Assembly (NCBI GenBank): GCA_023389455.1
Contig: JAEWEJ010000065.1
Coordinates: 1-6,315 of the forward strand
DNA: 6,315 nucleotides
DNA from: Actinomycetes bacterium
GTDB lineage: Bacteria > Actinomycetota > Actinomycetes > Actinomycetales > Cellulomonadaceae
Direction: 5' to 3'
The notes under the pieces are model-generated. The model was not told the DNA's origin and did no database searches. It saw only the letters and a list, made by a program, of their open reading frames with translations. A program made the translations under genes and the position numbers. Below, piece after piece: positions 5,541 through 6,315 of the stretch. Numbering within the stretch: position 1 is the first letter of the stretch; every line of letters starts with the position of its first letter.

Positions 5541-6315
5541 GACGTCTCCTGCTGCTCGGCACGCACGGCCTCACCGTAGCCCGGGACGCGCGCCGCCAGG
5601 TCGGCGTGGGTGCCGCGCGCCGCGACCTGCCCACCGGTGACCCACAGCACCTCGTCCGCGGCCGCCAGCGGTGCCAGCCGGTGGCTGACCACCAGGACGC
5701 CCCGGTCCTGCCCGTCGCGCGTCGGCGGCGCGTGCCACAGCTCGTCGAGGAGCGCATCGGCCGTGGGGGCGTCGAGGTGCTCGGCGGGCTCGTCGACGAG
5801 CAGGAGGGGCGCGTCGCTCAGCAGCGCACGTGCCAGCAGGAGCCGCCGGCGCTCGCCGCCCGACACGGTGCGCCCGTCGGACCCGATCAGCGTGTCGAGG
5901 CCGTCGGGCAGGCCGGCCAGCCAGGTGCCGAGGCCGGCGCGCCGCAGGGCGTCGGTGGCCTCGTCGGGGGTCACGTCCCCGCGCGCCACGCGCAGGTTCT
6001 CCAGGACCGAGGTGCCGAAGATGTGCGCGTCCTCGCTCGTGACCACGACCTCGTGCACGACCTGGTCACGGCCGGCGGCGGCCAGAGGGCGCCCGTCGAG
6101 GACGACCTCGCCGGCGACCGGCGGCAGCAGGCCGGCGAGCGTGAGGAGCAGGGTCGTCTTGCCCTCCCCGCTGGGTCCGGCGACGGCCAGCCGGCCGCCG
6201 GGCGCCAGCGTGAGGTCGACCCCGGTGAGGACCGGGGGACGGCCCGGCCAGCCGCACGCCAGGCCGCGTGCGACGAGCGTCGGGCTGTCGGTGCCGTGGG
6301 CGCCGTCGGTGCCGC
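5537..6315 (-). CDS. cydC: Thiol reductant ABC exporter subunit CydC, C-terminal part (truncated by window edge)
   Basis: Only the nucleotide-binding half is present (258 codons plus stop). The membrane domain and start lie beyond 6315. CydDC is a heterodimeric inner-membrane ABC exporter of glutathione/cysteine-type thiols (heme has also been proposed) needed to assemble cytochrome bd oxidase. In the visible fragment (residue 1 at 6313), Walker A GPSGEGKT is at 46-53, a Q-loop region TSEDAHIF at 91-98 has Glu where Gln is usual, the signature VSGGER is at 150-155, Walker B LLLVDE is at 170-175, the D-loop EHLD is at 178-181 and the switch histidine is H211 in SHRL. DEPAEHLD after Walker B is typical of CydC, separating it from CydD and from MsbA-like exporters. 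The stop TGA overlaps the GTG start of the downstream kinase. cydD and cydAB are expected further right but cannot be seen. The reading frame is intact to the edge. Confidence 0.88.
   Translation of the reverse strand, partial: GTDGAHGTDSPTLVARGLACGWPGRPPVLTGVDLTLAPGGRLAVAGPSGEGKTTLLLTLAGLLPPVAGEVVLDGRPLAAAGRDQVVHEVVVTSEDAHIFGTSVLENLRVARGDVTPDEATDALRRAGLGTWLAGLPDGLDTLIGSDGRTVSGGERRRLLLARALLSDAPLLLVDEPAEHLDAPTADALLDELWHAPPTRDGQDRGVLVVSHRLAPLAAADEVLWVTGGQVAARGTHADLAARVPGYGEAVRAEQQETS
5545..5550 (-). promoter_or_regulatory. Shine-Dalgarno sequence for the kinase, inside the end of cydC
   Basis: On the minus strand AGGAGA sits 4 nt before the GTG at 5540-5538. It is one of the few clear ribosome binding sites in the window and decides the kinase start, giving the GTGA stop/start overlap with cydC. 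Kinase translation is therefore probably both coupled to cydC and capable of independent initiation. Confidence 0.7.

Noticed and set aside
3843..5579. Long open frame on the plus strand (578 codons) antisense to the kinase
   Set aside because: Its translation is an Arg/Ala/Gly/His-rich string with no recognisable motif, and it lies opposite a kinase with all domains intact. Long antisense open frames are expected in DNA this GC-rich.

Overview
The window is a gene-dense, very GC-rich stretch (well over 70% by eye, with GTG starts common) from a high-GC Gram-positive bacterium (Actinomycetota). The rpmF-rnc-mutM order, a DevS/DosS-like GAF histidine kinase with a DevR-like regulator, and a CydC with the actinobacterial-style NBD all fit. 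A Micrococcales member such as a Cellulomonas relative is my guess, but the sequence alone does not prove the genus.

Layout. (1) Positions 18-2046, plus strand: rpmF (ribosomal protein L32), rnc (RNase III) and mutM (formamidopyrimidine-DNA glycosylase), tightly packed and probably one operon. (2) Positions 2078-3040, minus strand: a D-isomer-specific 2-hydroxyacid dehydrogenase, convergent with mutM. (3) Positions 3039-3734, plus strand: a NarL/DevR-type response regulator. Its start codon overlaps the divergent start codon of the dehydrogenase inside a CCATGG, with a TANNNT -10 element just upstream, suggesting a leaderless transcript. (4) Positions 3768-5540, minus strand: a soluble two-GAF histidine kinase of the DevS/DosT type, convergent with the regulator. 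(5) Positions 5537-6315, minus strand, running off the window: the C-terminal nucleotide-binding half of CydC, whose stop codon overlaps the kinase start (GTGA).

How the genes may work together. The kinase and regulator look like a cognate pair related to mycobacterial DosS/DosR. The kinase keeps the histidine and tyrosine that bind heme and contact oxygen in DevS. It is translationally coupled to cydC, a gene for assembling the high-oxygen-affinity cytochrome bd oxidase. A testable reading is an oxygen/redox-sensing two-component system built into the cytochrome bd locus.

The most striking non-coding signal is a perfect 17-bp inverted repeat with a 4-nt loop, 24 nt after the rnc start codon and inside the coding sequence. 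It is a strong candidate for a site where RNase III cleaves its own mRNA. A second hairpin spans the rnc stop and the mutM start. Hairpins also lie in both convergent gaps and may be terminators. There are no RNA genes, mobile elements or CRISPR arrays that I can see, and no gene-free stretch longer than about 50 bases.
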